Source of the DNA: Microbacterium sp. RU33B
Lineage (GTDB): Bacteria > Actinomycetota > Actinomycetes > Actinomycetales > Microbacteriaceae
Direction: 5' to 3'
Length of the DNA: 64,000 nucleotides
Assembly: GCF_900155915.1 (NCBI RefSeq)
Contig: NZ_FTPO01000001.1
Span: forward strand, 1,302,001 to 1,366,000
Part shown: in pieces, positions 47,829-55,958 of the stretch
How positions within the stretch are numbered: position 1 is the first letter of the stretch
Layout of the letters: each line of letters starts with the position of its first letter
Program-made: the position numbers and the translations under genes
Notes under the pieces: model-generated
Seen by the model: only the letters and a program-made list of their open reading frames with translations
Told to the model about the DNA's origin: nothing
Databases searched by the model: none

Positions 47829-49191
47829 TCCGTCCGCGGTCGGTGCGGTCGCGCTGTCGGGGCGACCGGGCGGGTACGACGATTCCGACGCGGCGCGACT
47901 GCATCCCGAGCGCCATCGTTCGCAGCGCGACGACTTCGCCCGCGACCGCGCGCGGGTCCTGCACTCCGCGGCCCTGCGTCGCCTCGCCGCCAAGACGCAG
48001 GTGCTGAGCCCGGCGAGCCCCGCCGACTTCGCGCGCAACCGTCTCACGCACTCCCTCGAGGTCGCCCAGGTCGGCCGTGAGCTCGCGACGGCGCTCCGCC
48101 TCTCGCCGGATGTCGTCGACACCGCCTGTCTCAGTCATGACCTCGGGCATCCGCCGTTCGGCCACAACGGCGAGCGTGCCCTCAACGAGTGGGCCGAAGA
48201 CATCGGCGGCTTCGAGGGCAACGCGCAGACGCTGCGCATCCTGACGCGTCTGGAGCCCAAGGTGGTCGGCGACGACGGCGGGAGCTTCGGCCTCAACCTC
48301 ACACGCGCGAGCCTCGACGCGACGTGCAAGTACCCGTGGACCGCAGCCCACCCGCTGCCCGACCCCGGTGGACGACTGAAGTTCGGCGTGTACCCCGACG
48401 ACGAGCCCGTCTTCCACTGGATGCGCGACGGCGCACCCGGGCGGGTCCGCTGCATCGAGGCCGAGGTCATGGACCTCTCCGATGACATCGCGTACTCGGT
48501 GCACGACTTCGAGGACGCGATCGTCAACGGGTACCTCGATCCCGCGCGCCTCGACGGAGGAGCCGAGCACTCGGCGCTCGTCACGGCCATCCAGTCGTGG
48601 GTGGGCTACGACTTCGCGCGGGACGAACTCGAAGACGCGCTCTACCGTCTGATGCGTCTCCCGGAGTGGATCGGGTCGTTCGACGGCACCCGCGCCGCCC
48701 ACGCCCGCCTGAAGAACCTCACATCCGACCTCATCGGCCGGTTCGCCCGCGCAGCGACCACCGCGACGCGGGAGTCCTACGACGCTCCCGCCCTGACCCG
48801 TTATCGGGCCCATGTCGTCGTGCCGCGCGTCATCGAGGCCGAGATGGCCGTGCTCAAGGGCATCATCGGCGCGTACGTCGTCTCGATCGACGGCCGCAAG
48901 GAGCTCTACAAGGAGCAGCGCAAGGTCCTCAAGCGCCTGGCGAGCGCCCTGTGGGAGAACCCGGGCGAGCTCGACGCGATGTCTTCCGCGGACTTCGCGT
49001 CGGCACAGACCGACGAGCAGCGTCGACGCGTCGTGGTCGACCAGGTCGCGAGCCTGACCGACCAGATCGCGATCTCCTGGCACGGGCGCCTCGTCGGAGA
49101 CGTCGACGCCGCGTCGCTCGGGATCTGGGCCCCCGGCGCGCAGCCCCCCGCCCGGCCCCGCAGCGTCGCGCGCTCGCTCGAGGGACGCTGA
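47821..49191 (+). CDS. dgt: Deoxyguanosinetriphosphate triphosphohydrolase-like protein
   Basis: A 456-residue HD-domain hydrolase that removes triphosphate from dGTP or other dNTPs. Metal ligands are visible as His77 (NRLTHSLEVAQVGRE), His106-Asp107 (LSHDLGHPPFGHNGE) and a later Asp in MDLSDDIAYSVHDFEDA. Conserved upstream of dnaG in actinobacteria, where it may tune dNTP pools. GTG 47821 overlaps the dusB stop; the stop overlaps the dnaG ATG by one base. Confidence 0.93.
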   Translation: MADPSAVGAVALSGRPGGYDDSDAARLHPERHRSQRDDFARDRARVLHSAALRRLAAKTQVLSPASPADFARNRLTHSLEVAQVGRELATALRLSPDVVDTACLSHDLGHPPFGHNGERALNEWAEDIGGFEGNAQTLRILTRLEPKVVGDDGGSFGLNLTRASLDATCKYPWTAAHPLPDPGGRLKFGVYPDDEPVFHWMRDGAPGRVRCIEAEVMDLSDDIAYSVHDFEDAIVNGYLDPARLDGGAEHSALVTAIQSWVGYDFARDELEDALYRLMRLPEWIGSFDGTRAAHARLKNLTSDLIGRFARAATTATRESYDAPALTRYRAHVVVPRVIEAEMAVLKGIIGAYVVSIDGRKELYKEQRKVLKRLASALWENPGELDAMSSADFASAQTDEQRRRVVVDQVASLTDQIAISWHGRLVGDVDAASLGIWAPGAQPPARPRSVARSLEGR

Positions 49192-51038
49192 TGGCGGGAC
49201 GCATCCGGCAGGCCGACGTCGACGAGGTGAAGGCGCGGACCAACATCGCCGACATCATCGGCGAGCGGGTCGCGCTGAAGCCCGCCGGGGTCGGTGCGAT
49301 GAAGGGTCTGTGCCCGTTCCACGATGAGCGCAGCCCGAGCTTCAACGTGCGCCCGCAGGCGGGCTTCTACCACTGCTTCGGATGCGGCGAGTCCGGCGAC
49401 GTCTACTCCTTCCTGCGCAATATGGACCACGTGTCGTTCACGGAGGCCGTCGAGCGTCTCGCCGGCAAGATCGGCTACACCCTGCACTACGAAGACGGGG
49501 GAGCGGCGCCGGAGAACACCGGGCGCACGCGCCTCTACGCCGCGAACGCCGCGGCCGCCGAGTACTTCCGGGCGCAGCTGATGACGCCCGAGGCCGACGC
49601 TGCACGCCGCTTCCTCGGCGACCGGGGGTTCGACGCGGGCGCCGCGGCCCACTTCGGCGTCGGATACGCACCGAAGGGCTGGTCGCACCTTCTCGACCAC
49701 CTCACGGCGCAGAAGTTCTCCCGCGAAGAGCTCACGACCGCCGGCCTCGTCTCGCAGGGTCAGCGCGGCGTCTACGACCGTTTCCGCGGCCGCGCCGTCT
49801 GGCCGATCCGCGACGTCACCGGGCAGGTGATCGGCTTCGGTGCGCGCAAGCTCTACGACGACGATCAGGGGCCCAAGTACCTCAACACCCCCGAGACGCC
49901 GCTGTACAAGAAGGCGCAGGTGCTCTACGGCCTCGACCTGTCCAAGCGCGACATCTCCCGCGAGCACCGGGTCATCGTCGTCGAGGGCTACACCGACGTC
50001 ATGGCGTGCCACCTCGCGGGGGTCACGACGGCCGTCGCCACGTGCGGCACGGCGTTCGGCTCCGACCACATCACGGTGCTGCGACGCGTGATGGGCGACG
50101 ACACGACGGCGGGAGAGGTGGTCTTCACGTTCGACCCGGATGCCGCGGGTCAGAAGGCGGCGCTGCGCGCCTTCGCCGAGGCCAAGCGGTTCAACGCCCA
50201 GACCTACGTCGCGAAGGGCCCGGAAGGGCTCGACCCCTGCGACCTCCGTCTCGAGCGGGGGGACGCCGCTGTGCGCTCCCTCGTGCAGAACAAGGTGCCG
50301 ATGGTCGAGTTCGTCATCGACCAGCGCATCTCCGGCTTCGACCTCGCCTCCGTCGAGGGCCGCATCGGCGCTCTGCGCGCGGCCGCCCCGGTCGTGGCGG
50401 AGCTGCGCGACCCGCTCCTTCAGCCCGAGTACGTCCGCGTGCTCGCGCGGCGGCTCGGGCTCGACACGGAGGACGTGCGTCGCGAGGTCGAACGGGCGGC
50501 GCGGGGGGAGCGGGCTCCGCAGCGCACTCCGCAGCGTGCCGAACCCGATGCGCCCGAACCCGTCGTCCGCGTGACGGTCTCCTCCCTCCCGAAGACCCCG
50601 GACGTCGCGCTCGAGCGCGACGCGCTGATGGGCTTCCTCCAGTTCGGGCATCGGCTCGACCCAGAACTCCGCGCCGCCGCGCTGGGCATCCCGCTGCGCC
50701 ATCCTGCCCTGGAGGCCGTGCGGCAGGCGGTGGCCGCGACCCCCGACCTCACCAGGGTGGGCTGGGCCGCCGATGCCGTGAACTCCGTGCGCGAGCCCTA
50801 TCGCTCCCTCGCCGCCGAACTGCTCACGGCCGACTTCCCGGCGCGCGACGACGATCATGCCGTGGCATCCGCCACCGGTCTCGCTCGACGCCTCGTCGTC
50901 CGCTCCCTCGACGGGGAGAAGAACGAGCTGCTCGGCGCCATCCAGCGCGTTCCCGCGGACTCGGAACAGGGGCGCAGCATCCGGGTGCGATTGCGTGAGA
51001 TCGACCTCCAACGCCAGCGACTCGTCATCGAGCAGTGA
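49191..51038 (+). CDS. dnaG: DNA primase
   Basis: A 615-residue primase that lays RNA primers at the replication fork. The N-terminal CHC2 zinc site is CPFHDERSPSFN...HCFGCGESGD (about residues 41-68). The catalytic TOPRIM domain has VIVVEGYTDVMA and FTFDPDAAGQKAA. The C-terminal DnaB-binding region (about 460-615) is helical and less conserved. The ATG overlaps the dgt stop (TGATG). Confidence 0.96.
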   Translation: MAGRIRQADVDEVKARTNIADIIGERVALKPAGVGAMKGLCPFHDERSPSFNVRPQAGFYHCFGCGESGDVYSFLRNMDHVSFTEAVERLAGKIGYTLHYEDGGAAPENTGRTRLYAANAAAAEYFRAQLMTPEADAARRFLGDRGFDAGAAAHFGVGYAPKGWSHLLDHLTAQKFSREELTTAGLVSQGQRGVYDRFRGRAVWPIRDVTGQVIGFGARKLYDDDQGPKYLNTPETPLYKKAQVLYGLDLSKRDISREHRVIVVEGYTDVMACHLAGVTTAVATCGTAFGSDHITVLRRVMGDDTTAGEVVFTFDPDAAGQKAALRAFAEAKRFNAQTYVAKGPEGLDPCDLRLERGDAAVRSLVQNKVPMVEFVIDQRISGFDLASVEGRIGALRAAAPVVAELRDPLLQPEYVRVLARRLGLDTEDVRREVERAARGERAPQRTPQRAEPDAPEPVVRVTVSSLPKTPDVALERDALMGFLQFGHRLDPELRAAALGIPLRHPALEAVRQAVAATPDLTRVGWAADAVNSVREPYRSLAAELLTADFPARDDDHAVASATGLARRLVVRSLDGEKNELLGAIQRVPADSEQGRSIRVRLREIDLQRQRLVIEQ

Positions 51039-51074
51039 TCCGTGCGCGCAGTGGCGTCATCCGCTCGCGCCAGG

Positions 51075-51080
51075 CAGGAT
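51075..51080 (+). promoter_or_regulatory. Possible -10 of the ABC ATPase gene
   Basis: CAGGAT, six bases, ATG 51087; the identical hexamer and spacing occur at the mgtE start (63803). Confidence 0.35.
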
Positions 51081-51086
51081 GAAGAC

Positions 51087-51875
51087 ATGCCCCACCGCCG
51101 AGACGCCGACGTCGCCATCCGCGCCACCGACCTCTCGATCGCCCGCGCGACGCGCGGAGGAGGTGACGGCCGGGTCGTCGACGGCGTGACGTTCGTCCTT
51201 CCCCACGCGGCCGCCCTCGCGATCATGGGGCCCACGGGGGCCGGCAAGTCCAGCCTCGCGGCGGTGCTGGCAGGCTCGGAGGAGCTCGGACTCTCGATCG
51301 TCGGCGGAAGCGCCGAGGTCGAAGGGGTCTCGCTGCGTCGACCCGGACGCGCCCGCCGCGTGCACACGTACGTCACCGGGTACCTGTCCCAGAGCGCGGG
51401 GAAGACCCTCCCCGCCCGCCTCACCGTCGGCGACGTGATCGGCGAGCCCATCCTCAGCCGCGATCGCCATGTGAATCAGCGGGCGCTCGCCGTGCGGGTG
51501 GCGACGCTCCTCGACGAGCTGATGCTCCCGCTCGGCACCGCCGCCAAGTATCCGTACGAACTGAGCGCAGGGATGCGCCAGCGCGTCGCGTTCGCGCGCG
51601 CCCTCGTGCTCGATCCCAAGCTCCTCGTCGCCGACGATCCGTACGCCAACATGGACGTCGACGTCCGTCGCGCGGCGCGATCCGCGATCCTGCGTCGCCG
51701 CGACGGCTACGGCATGTCGACGGTCATCGTCACGAACGAGACCGATGTCGCGCGCGACCTCGGCGCCGCCGTCCTCGTGCTGCGGGCCGGGCACACGATC
51801 GCGTTCGGCCGACACGCCGACGACCTGCTGTGGACGCCCAGCGGTGACGCGGATCGCCGCCTCGTGGGGGCGTGA
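51087..51875 (+). CDS. ABC-type ATP-binding protein with altered catalytic residues
   Basis: A 262-residue ABC ATPase resembling peptide/nickel importers (DppD/OppD-like). Walker A is GPTGAGKSS (residues 48-56), the Q loop GYLSQSAGK and the signature LSAGMRQRV are intact. In Walker B, LLVADDP (179-185) has Asp184 where the catalytic glutamate is expected, and the H loop reads VTNET, with Asn217 in place of the histidine. ATP binding may survive but hydrolysis should be weak. No permease or substrate-binding partner lies nearby. An upstream ATG at 51042 is possible, but 51087 fits the leaderless pattern. Confidence 0.85.
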   Translation: MPHRRDADVAIRATDLSIARATRGGGDGRVVDGVTFVLPHAAALAIMGPTGAGKSSLAAVLAGSEELGLSIVGGSAEVEGVSLRRPGRARRVHTYVTGYLSQSAGKTLPARLTVGDVIGEPILSRDRHVNQRALAVRVATLLDELMLPLGTAAKYPYELSAGMRQRVAFARALVLDPKLLVADDPYANMDVDVRRAARSAILRRRDGYGMSTVIVTNETDVARDLGAAVLVLRAGHTIAFGRHADDLLWTPSGDADRRLVGA

Positions 51876-51903
51876 GTGTTCGCGAGCATGCCGAAAGCTT
51901 TGC

Positions 51904-51909
51904 TAGGAT
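51904..51909 (+). promoter_or_regulatory. -10 element of tRNA-Asn
   Basis: TAGGAT, 32 bases before the mature tRNA 5' end; no clear -35. Confidence 0.5.
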
Positions 51910-51941
51910 AGTCGGGTTGCCTCCGCACAGCGGGGGCGCAT

Positions 51942-52014
51942 TCCTCGGTAGCTCAATTGGCAGAGCAGCCGGCTGTTAACCGGCAGGTTCTTGGTTCGAG
52001 TCCAAGCCGGGGAG
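51942..52014 (+). tRNA. tRNA-Asn (GTT)
   Basis: A 73-base cloverleaf: acceptor TCCTCGG paired with CCGGGGA (one G-U), anticodon arm GCCGG-CTGTTAA-CCGGC with anticodon GTT at 51975-51977, T arm CTTGG-TTCGAGT-CCAAG, discriminator G. CCA is not encoded. A terminator hairpin begins three bases after it. Confidence 0.97.
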
Positions 52015-52016
52015 CG

Positions 52017-52055
52017 GAACGGCCCCGGACTCCACTCTGGGGCCGTTCTTCATTT
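52017..52055 (+). terminator. Rho-independent terminator of tRNA-Asn
   Basis: A 10-bp stem (52017-52026 with 52039-52048) followed by TTCATTT. Confidence 0.85.
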
Positions 52056-52080
52056 CCCCGCAGGGTCGGCGCGCGCCGCG

Positions 52081-52647
52081 TCAGGCGTCGAGATCGTCGA
52101 TTCCGGGCGTCCATGCGCTGCCCGGCCGCCCCCACCCGCGCTTGCGGGCGATCTTCTGCGTCGTCTTCCAGTCGGCGTCGTCCAGCCGGTCGAGGTACAG
52201 GATGCCGTCGAGGTGATCGAACTCGTGCTGCATGATGCGGGCACGCCATCCGGCCACCTGGATGCGCACCGGCTGCCCATCGAGATCGGTTCCGGTGACG
52301 AGGACCTCCTCCGACCGACGCAGGGGGAATCGCTCACCGGGGAAGGACAGGCAGCCCTCCGACTCCTCGTCGGGATCGGGCGCGCCCGGTTCGAGCGGAC
52401 GCATCCACAGGTCGGGATTGATCAGCACGCCACGCCAGGGCTCGCCGTCGTCGTCCTGGTACGAGTACGTGTAGATCCGCAGCCCCACGCCGACCTGAGG
52501 TGCCGCGAGGCCCACGCCGGGCGCGGCATCCATCGTCTCGAACATGTCGGCCACGAGCGTACGGACCTCGTCCGTGATCTCATCCACCCGAGCGGCGGGG
52601 GCGTGGAGGACGGGATCGCCCATGATGCGAATCGGTAGAACAGCCAC
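52081..52647 (-). CDS. def: Peptide deformylase
   Basis: A 188-residue metalloenzyme removing the N-formyl group from new proteins. The three motifs are GVGLAAPQ (54-61), EGCLSFPG with metal ligand Cys99, and QHEFDHLDG with His141, Glu142 and His145. GTG 52647 lies six bases after a TAGGCT -10 element. The C-terminal tail after the HEFDH helix is about 40 residues, ordinary for actinobacterial Def. Confidence 0.96.
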   Translation of the reverse strand: MAVLPIRIMGDPVLHAPAARVDEITDEVRTLVADMFETMDAAPGVGLAAPQVGVGLRIYTYSYQDDDGEPWRGVLINPDLWMRPLEPGAPDPDEESEGCLSFPGERFPLRRSEEVLVTGTDLDGQPVRIQVAGWRARIMQHEFDHLDGILYLDRLDDADWKTTQKIARKRGWGRPGSAWTPGIDDLDA

Positions 52648-52653
52648 GCCTTG

Positions 52654-52659
52654 AGCCTA
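52654..52659 (-). promoter_or_regulatory. -10 element of def, leaderless
   Basis: TAGGCT, six bases, GTG at 52647. It lies back to back with the -10 of the next gene. Confidence 0.6.
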
Positions 52660-52677
52660 TCGAGGCGTGCCCGCGGT

Positions 52678-52683
52678 TAGTGT
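52678..52683 (+). promoter_or_regulatory. -10 element of the DMT transporter gene
   Basis: TAGTGT, six bases, GTG at 52690. Confidence 0.45.
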
Positions 52684-52689
52684 CGACGT

Positions 52690-53793
52690 GTGGTTTGGCT
52701 CAGTTCGGGAATCGAAGACATCGGGGATGTCGGAGACGCGCTCATCGGCGTCTTCGAGAATCCGTCGCTGCTGATCGGCATCCCCCTCGCGCTCCTCGGC
52801 GCGATCTTCATGTCGTTCGGCGCGCAGTACCAGCACCGCGGTGTGACGAAGGTCGAAGCGCTGAGCGGGGGAGCGGCGTCGGGCGGACTCTCGCTCGCCC
52901 AGTTGGGGCGCCTCCTGACGCGGCCGTCGTGGGTCGCGGGCACTGTCATGCTCGCCCTCGCGATCGGATGCCAGCTCGGCGCCCTGTCGTTCGCGCCGCT
53001 CATCGTCGTGCAGCCGCTCGGGGCGATCGCACTCGTGATCACGACCCTGCTCAACGCCCGGATCAGCGGTCACAAGCCCACGAAGCGCTCGATCAGGGCC
53101 ATCATCCTGTGCGTCGGCGGCATCTTCATCTTCGTCACGATCGCCGCACTCGTGGCGACCGACGAACCGGTCTCCGACCAGCAGCTCATCACGATCCTCC
53201 TGATCCTCGCCGCCGTCACGATCGCCTTCGCGGGCCTGTGGATCTGGCTGCGCCAGCGGATGAGCGCCCTCTTCTACATCCTCGGCGCGGGCGTCATGTA
53301 CGGCTTCGTCGCGACGCTCGCGAAGGTCGTCATCAGCCGCATCCAATCGGGCGACTTCGAGTGGCTCACCGTGGTCTGCATCGTCGCGCTCCTGGCCGTG
53401 ACCGGCATCGGCGCGTACTTCGTGCAGTCCGCGTACTCGTCCGGTCCGCCCGACCTCGTGATCGCCGGCCTCACCGTCATCGATCCGATCGTCGCCATCG
53501 TCATCGGTCTCACCGTTCTCGGCGAGGCGGCGTCCGCCCCGCTGTGGGCCTACATCGGCTTCGGCGTCGCCGGGATCATCGCCGTGCTCGGCGTCTTCGA
53601 CCTCGCACGGAATCACCCGCAGGTGGTCAGCCACAGCCAGGAGCTTCCGATCCAGCGGGGGAGCGGCGGACCCGTCGACCCGGCCCACCCCAAGACCGGG
53701 TCGGTGCGCATCACGGAGGCCGTCGCGAAGGTCTGGCCCAACCCGCCCGTCGACGACGAGCCGCGCACTCGGAAGAATCCGCCTCAGTCCTGA
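52690..53793 (+). CDS. DMT superfamily (EamA/NIPA-like) membrane transporter
   Basis: A 367-residue membrane protein with nine or ten predicted helices in the drug/metabolite-transporter pattern (LLIGIPLALLGAIFMSFGAQ, PLIVVQPLGAIALVITTLLN, IAGLTVIDPIVAIVIGLTVL). NIPA-like members are proposed Mg2+ transporters, but the substrate here is unknown. A soluble C-terminal tail of about 60 residues is rich in Pro and charged residues. Its last ten bases overlap the convergent small membrane protein gene. Confidence 0.85.
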   Translation: MVWLSSGIEDIGDVGDALIGVFENPSLLIGIPLALLGAIFMSFGAQYQHRGVTKVEALSGGAASGGLSLAQLGRLLTRPSWVAGTVMLALAIGCQLGALSFAPLIVVQPLGAIALVITTLLNARISGHKPTKRSIRAIILCVGGIFIFVTIAALVATDEPVSDQQLITILLILAAVTIAFAGLWIWLRQRMSALFYILGAGVMYGFVATLAKVVISRIQSGDFEWLTVVCIVALLAVTGIGAYFVQSAYSSGPPDLVIAGLTVIDPIVAIVIGLTVLGEAASAPLWAYIGFGVAGIIAVLGVFDLARNHPQVVSHSQELPIQRGSGGPVDPAHPKTGSVRITEAVAKVWPNPPVDDEPRTRKNPPQS

Positions 53794-54074
53794 GGATCGA
53801 CCCGGATGACGATCCGGCAGTCCTCGAGGCGGCCGACGCCACCGGCGACCGGCGCAGGAGCAGGGAGCTCCACCTGCGCCTCCCAGTGCGCGTGCGCGTC
53901 TTCGGCGGAGGGCCGCCAGACCGAGTCGAACCCGGCGCCGATCCCTCCCAGCGCACCGCCACCGCCCTCGAGCCGACGCCGCAGCTCGTGGCGCTTCAGC
54001 CGCGGAGCGATGAGGATGCCGACGATGCCGGCGCCGACCGCCGCGGCGAGCACGATCCACGCGAAGACGTCCAC
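53784..54074 (-). CDS. Small single-pass membrane protein, unknown function
   Basis: A 96-residue protein: one N-terminal membrane helix (FAWIVLAAAVGAGIVGILIA) followed by a basic stretch (PRLKRHELRRRLE) and a soluble tail with WRPSAEDAHAHWEAQ. Not recognised by family. GTG 54074 is chosen because the longer frame would run into tRNA-Met. The stop overlaps the 3' end of the transporter gene on the other strand. Confidence 0.65.
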   Translation of the reverse strand: MDVFAWIVLAAAVGAGIVGILIAPRLKRHELRRRLEGGGGALGGIGAGFDSVWRPSAEDAHAHWEAQVELPAPAPVAGGVGRLEDCRIVIRVDPQD

Positions 54075-54103
54075 GCCTCGATGGTGCCACGCGAGCCTGA
54101 CGG

Positions 54104-54109
54104 TAGGCT
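54104..54109 (+). promoter_or_regulatory. -10 element of tRNA-Met
   Basis: TAGGCT, 11 bases before the mature 5' end of the tRNA. Confidence 0.55.
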
Positions 54110-54120
54110 CGGATCCGATG

Positions 54121-54194
54121 GGGGCGGTGGCCAAGCTGGTCAAGGCAGCGGGCTCATAACCCGACGATCGTGGGTTCAAGTCCCACCCGCCCTA
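54121..54194 (+). tRNA. tRNA-Met (CAT)
   Basis: A 74-base cloverleaf: acceptor GGGGCGG with CCGCCCT (G-U at the end), anticodon CAT at 54155-54157, T arm GTGGG-TTCAAGT-CCCAC, discriminator A. The top of the anticodon stem has a G-A mismatch (54148 and 54164). Elongator Met is most likely; a lysidine-modified Ile tRNA with CAT anticodon cannot be excluded by sequence alone. Confidence 0.93.
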
Positions 54195-54213
54195 CACAAC
54201 GAGGAGATGGCAG

Positions 54214-55119
54214 ATGACCGATTCGCAGCAGGGGGCGGGGCTCAGTCGCGGCAAGCGCGCACTGCTCTTCATCATCGTCGGGGGCCTCGCGGCCGCCGCG
54301 CTGGTGAGTGCGGGCTTCGTGGTGTTCGGCGAACAGGGCGACATCGTCGCCCGCGCGCTGTGGACGGTGCTGATCCTCACGGCCTTCGCGCTGATCGTGC
54401 TGGCCGAGACACGGGTGCAGTACCGCGAGAGCTGGGTGCTTCCGCTGAGGGTGGGTGGATGGGTCGCCTCGGCCTTCATCGCCCTCTTCAATTCGTGGGA
54501 CTATCGCACCGACATCGGCGACACGATCTTCCTCGTGCCGCTGACGATCGTCTCGATCGTCGTGATCCAGCTCGCCGTCCTGCACATCACGCTGATGGGC
54601 CGCGCGTTCTGGCGTGATCCGTCGCCTGCCATCGCGATGTCGGCGGTCGTGGCGACCGTGTGCGCCGCGGCCGTGGCCGTGATGATCGTGATCCCGCTGC
54701 TCGTGCGGCCCGACGATCTGTTCGGCGACACCTATTGGCGCATCGTCGTGGCTCTCGCCATCATCGGGACCGTGGCTACGGTCATCAGCCCGCTCGTGCG
54801 GGCGATCGTCCGACCGCGCAGGCCGGAGGCATCCGCCACGGGCCATGCCGGCGAGTCGACGGCTCCCGCCGCCTACCCGGGCCAGGGCGCACCGCACACC
54901 GCGCAGCAGATGCCGTCGTCGCCGCCCGCACAGGCCCCCGCGTCGTATCCGCCTCAGCCGGGCTACGCGCCCACGGGGTACGCACCCCAGGCTCCGGCCT
55001 GGCCGACCTACTACGGCACCCCGGTGCCGCTGCCGATCCTGCCCGACGGCACGCCCGATTGGCAGGCCTACCACACGGGCCAGCCCACTCCCGGGAGTCG
55101 CGCATACCCGCAGGGGTGA
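54214..55119 (+). CDS. Hypothetical multi-pass membrane protein with Pro/Tyr-rich tail
   Basis: A 301-residue protein with five or six membrane helices in the first 200 residues and a disordered Pro, Gln, Tyr and Ala-rich C-terminus (ASYPPQPGYAPTGYAPQAPA) ending in a conserved-looking LPDGTPDWQAYHTG segment. No named family recognised. GAGGAG upstream supports ATG 54214. The gene begins 19 bases after tRNA-Met and may be read from its promoter. Confidence 0.75.
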   Translation: MTDSQQGAGLSRGKRALLFIIVGGLAAAALVSAGFVVFGEQGDIVARALWTVLILTAFALIVLAETRVQYRESWVLPLRVGGWVASAFIALFNSWDYRTDIGDTIFLVPLTIVSIVVIQLAVLHITLMGRAFWRDPSPAIAMSAVVATVCAAAVAVMIVIPLLVRPDDLFGDTYWRIVVALAIIGTVATVISPLVRAIVRPRRPEASATGHAGESTAPAAYPGQGAPHTAQQMPSSPPAQAPASYPPQPGYAPTGYAPQAPAWPTYYGTPVPLPILPDGTPDWQAYHTGQPTPGSRAYPQG

Positions 55120-55140
55120 CTCCGGCCCGGAATGACACGC

Positions 55141-55170
55141 TTGTGATTCCGGACCTCTCTGGGCGATAAT
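55141..55170 (+). promoter_or_regulatory. Promoter of the DUF3145 gene
   Basis: TTGTGA (55141-55146), 18 bases, GATAAT (55165-55170). Unlike most genes here this one has a full -35/-10 pair and a leader of about 80 bases. Confidence 0.65.
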
Positions 55171-55255
55171 GGCCGGAGCACAACAGAACAGCACGCCACG
55201 TACTCCGTGTGACAGGTCGTTGGGGAAGACGCACCTGAAACGAACGGAGAGACGA

Positions 55256-55759
55256 ATGGCGACACCATCAGCGCGCGGGGTGATCTACATTCACTCGGCG
55301 CCGCGGGCATTGTGCCCCCACCTCGAGTGGGCGGTCGGTCGCGCCCTCGGGCGTGCCGTCAACTTCGACTGGGACGACCAGCCCGTGCTCGCCGGCAGCC
55401 GCCGCGCCGAGTTCTACTGGGAAGGTCCGGCCGGCACCGGCGCCGCCCTCACGACATCGATCCGCGGGTGGGAGCACCTGCGGTTCGAAGTGACCGAAGA
55501 CCCGACTCCGCGCAGCGACGGCGGACGCTGGCTGCACACCCCGGGCCTCGGCATCCACTACGCGCAGACCGACACCGCCGGCAACGTCGTGATCGGCGAA
55601 GACCGCATCCGATACGCCATGGAGGTCGCCGCCGGCGACACGTTCGAGCTCCAGCGCGAACTGCAGATCGCCCTCGGCGCAGCCTGGGACGAAGAACTGG
55701 AGCCTTTCCGGCACGCGAGTGACGACGCGTCCGTCGTCTGGCTGCACAAGGTCGGCTGA
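55256..55759 (+). CDS. DUF3145 domain-containing protein
   Basis: A 167-residue actinobacterial protein of unknown function (DUF3145), with the characteristic opening RGVIYIHSAPRALCPHLEWA and AAWDEELEPFRHASDDASVVWLHKVG end. It is usually beside the fatty-acid operon, as here. GGAGAG supports ATG 55256; an earlier in-frame ATG at 55169 overlaps the -10 element and is rejected. Its TGA stop abuts a truncated dispersed repeat. Confidence 0.88.
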   Translation: MATPSARGVIYIHSAPRALCPHLEWAVGRALGRAVNFDWDDQPVLAGSRRAEFYWEGPAGTGAALTTSIRGWEHLRFEVTEDPTPRSDGGRWLHTPGLGIHYAQTDTAGNVVIGEDRIRYAMEVAAGDTFELQRELQIALGAAWDEELEPFRHASDDASVVWLHKVG

Positions 55760-55775
55760 CCCTTCGACAGGCTCA
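55759..55775 (-). repeat. Truncated dispersed repeat, copy 4
   Basis: CCCTTCGACAGGCTCAG, the first 17 bases of the unit seen at 24207, 25553 and 26993, beginning on the last base of the DUF3145 stop codon. The spacer to 55893 otherwise shows nothing I can identify. Confidence 0.65.
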
Positions 55776-55893
55776 GCGGCCGGAGCCGATGGTCGGTCGC
55801 ACAACTCCACACACGCAGCGGCACGAGGCGCGACTACCGGACGTCGGAGACGATCGTCCCGGAAGCCGGGAAAGCGAATCCCCGTCTGCGAAG

Positions 55894-55929
55894 CGAAGAC
55901 GCCCCCGGGTCTCCCCGGGGGCGTCTTCG
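55894..55929. terminator. Bidirectional terminator between DUF3145 and fabF
   Basis: A perfect 16-bp stem (55894-55909 with 55914-55929) and a four-base loop between convergent genes. Confidence 0.85.
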
Positions 55930-55949
55930 GTGATGGCGTCTTCGGTGAT
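55920..55949. repeat. 15-bp tandem repeat beside the terminator
   Basis: GGCGTCTTCGGTGAT occurs twice in a row, the first copy forming part of the terminator stem. Confidence 0.7.
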
Positions 55950-55958
55950 GGCGGAGGG

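Noticed and set aside
55169..55255. Longer N-terminus for the DUF3145 protein
   Set aside because: The ATG at 55169 overlaps the -10 hexamer, so it would not be in the transcript.
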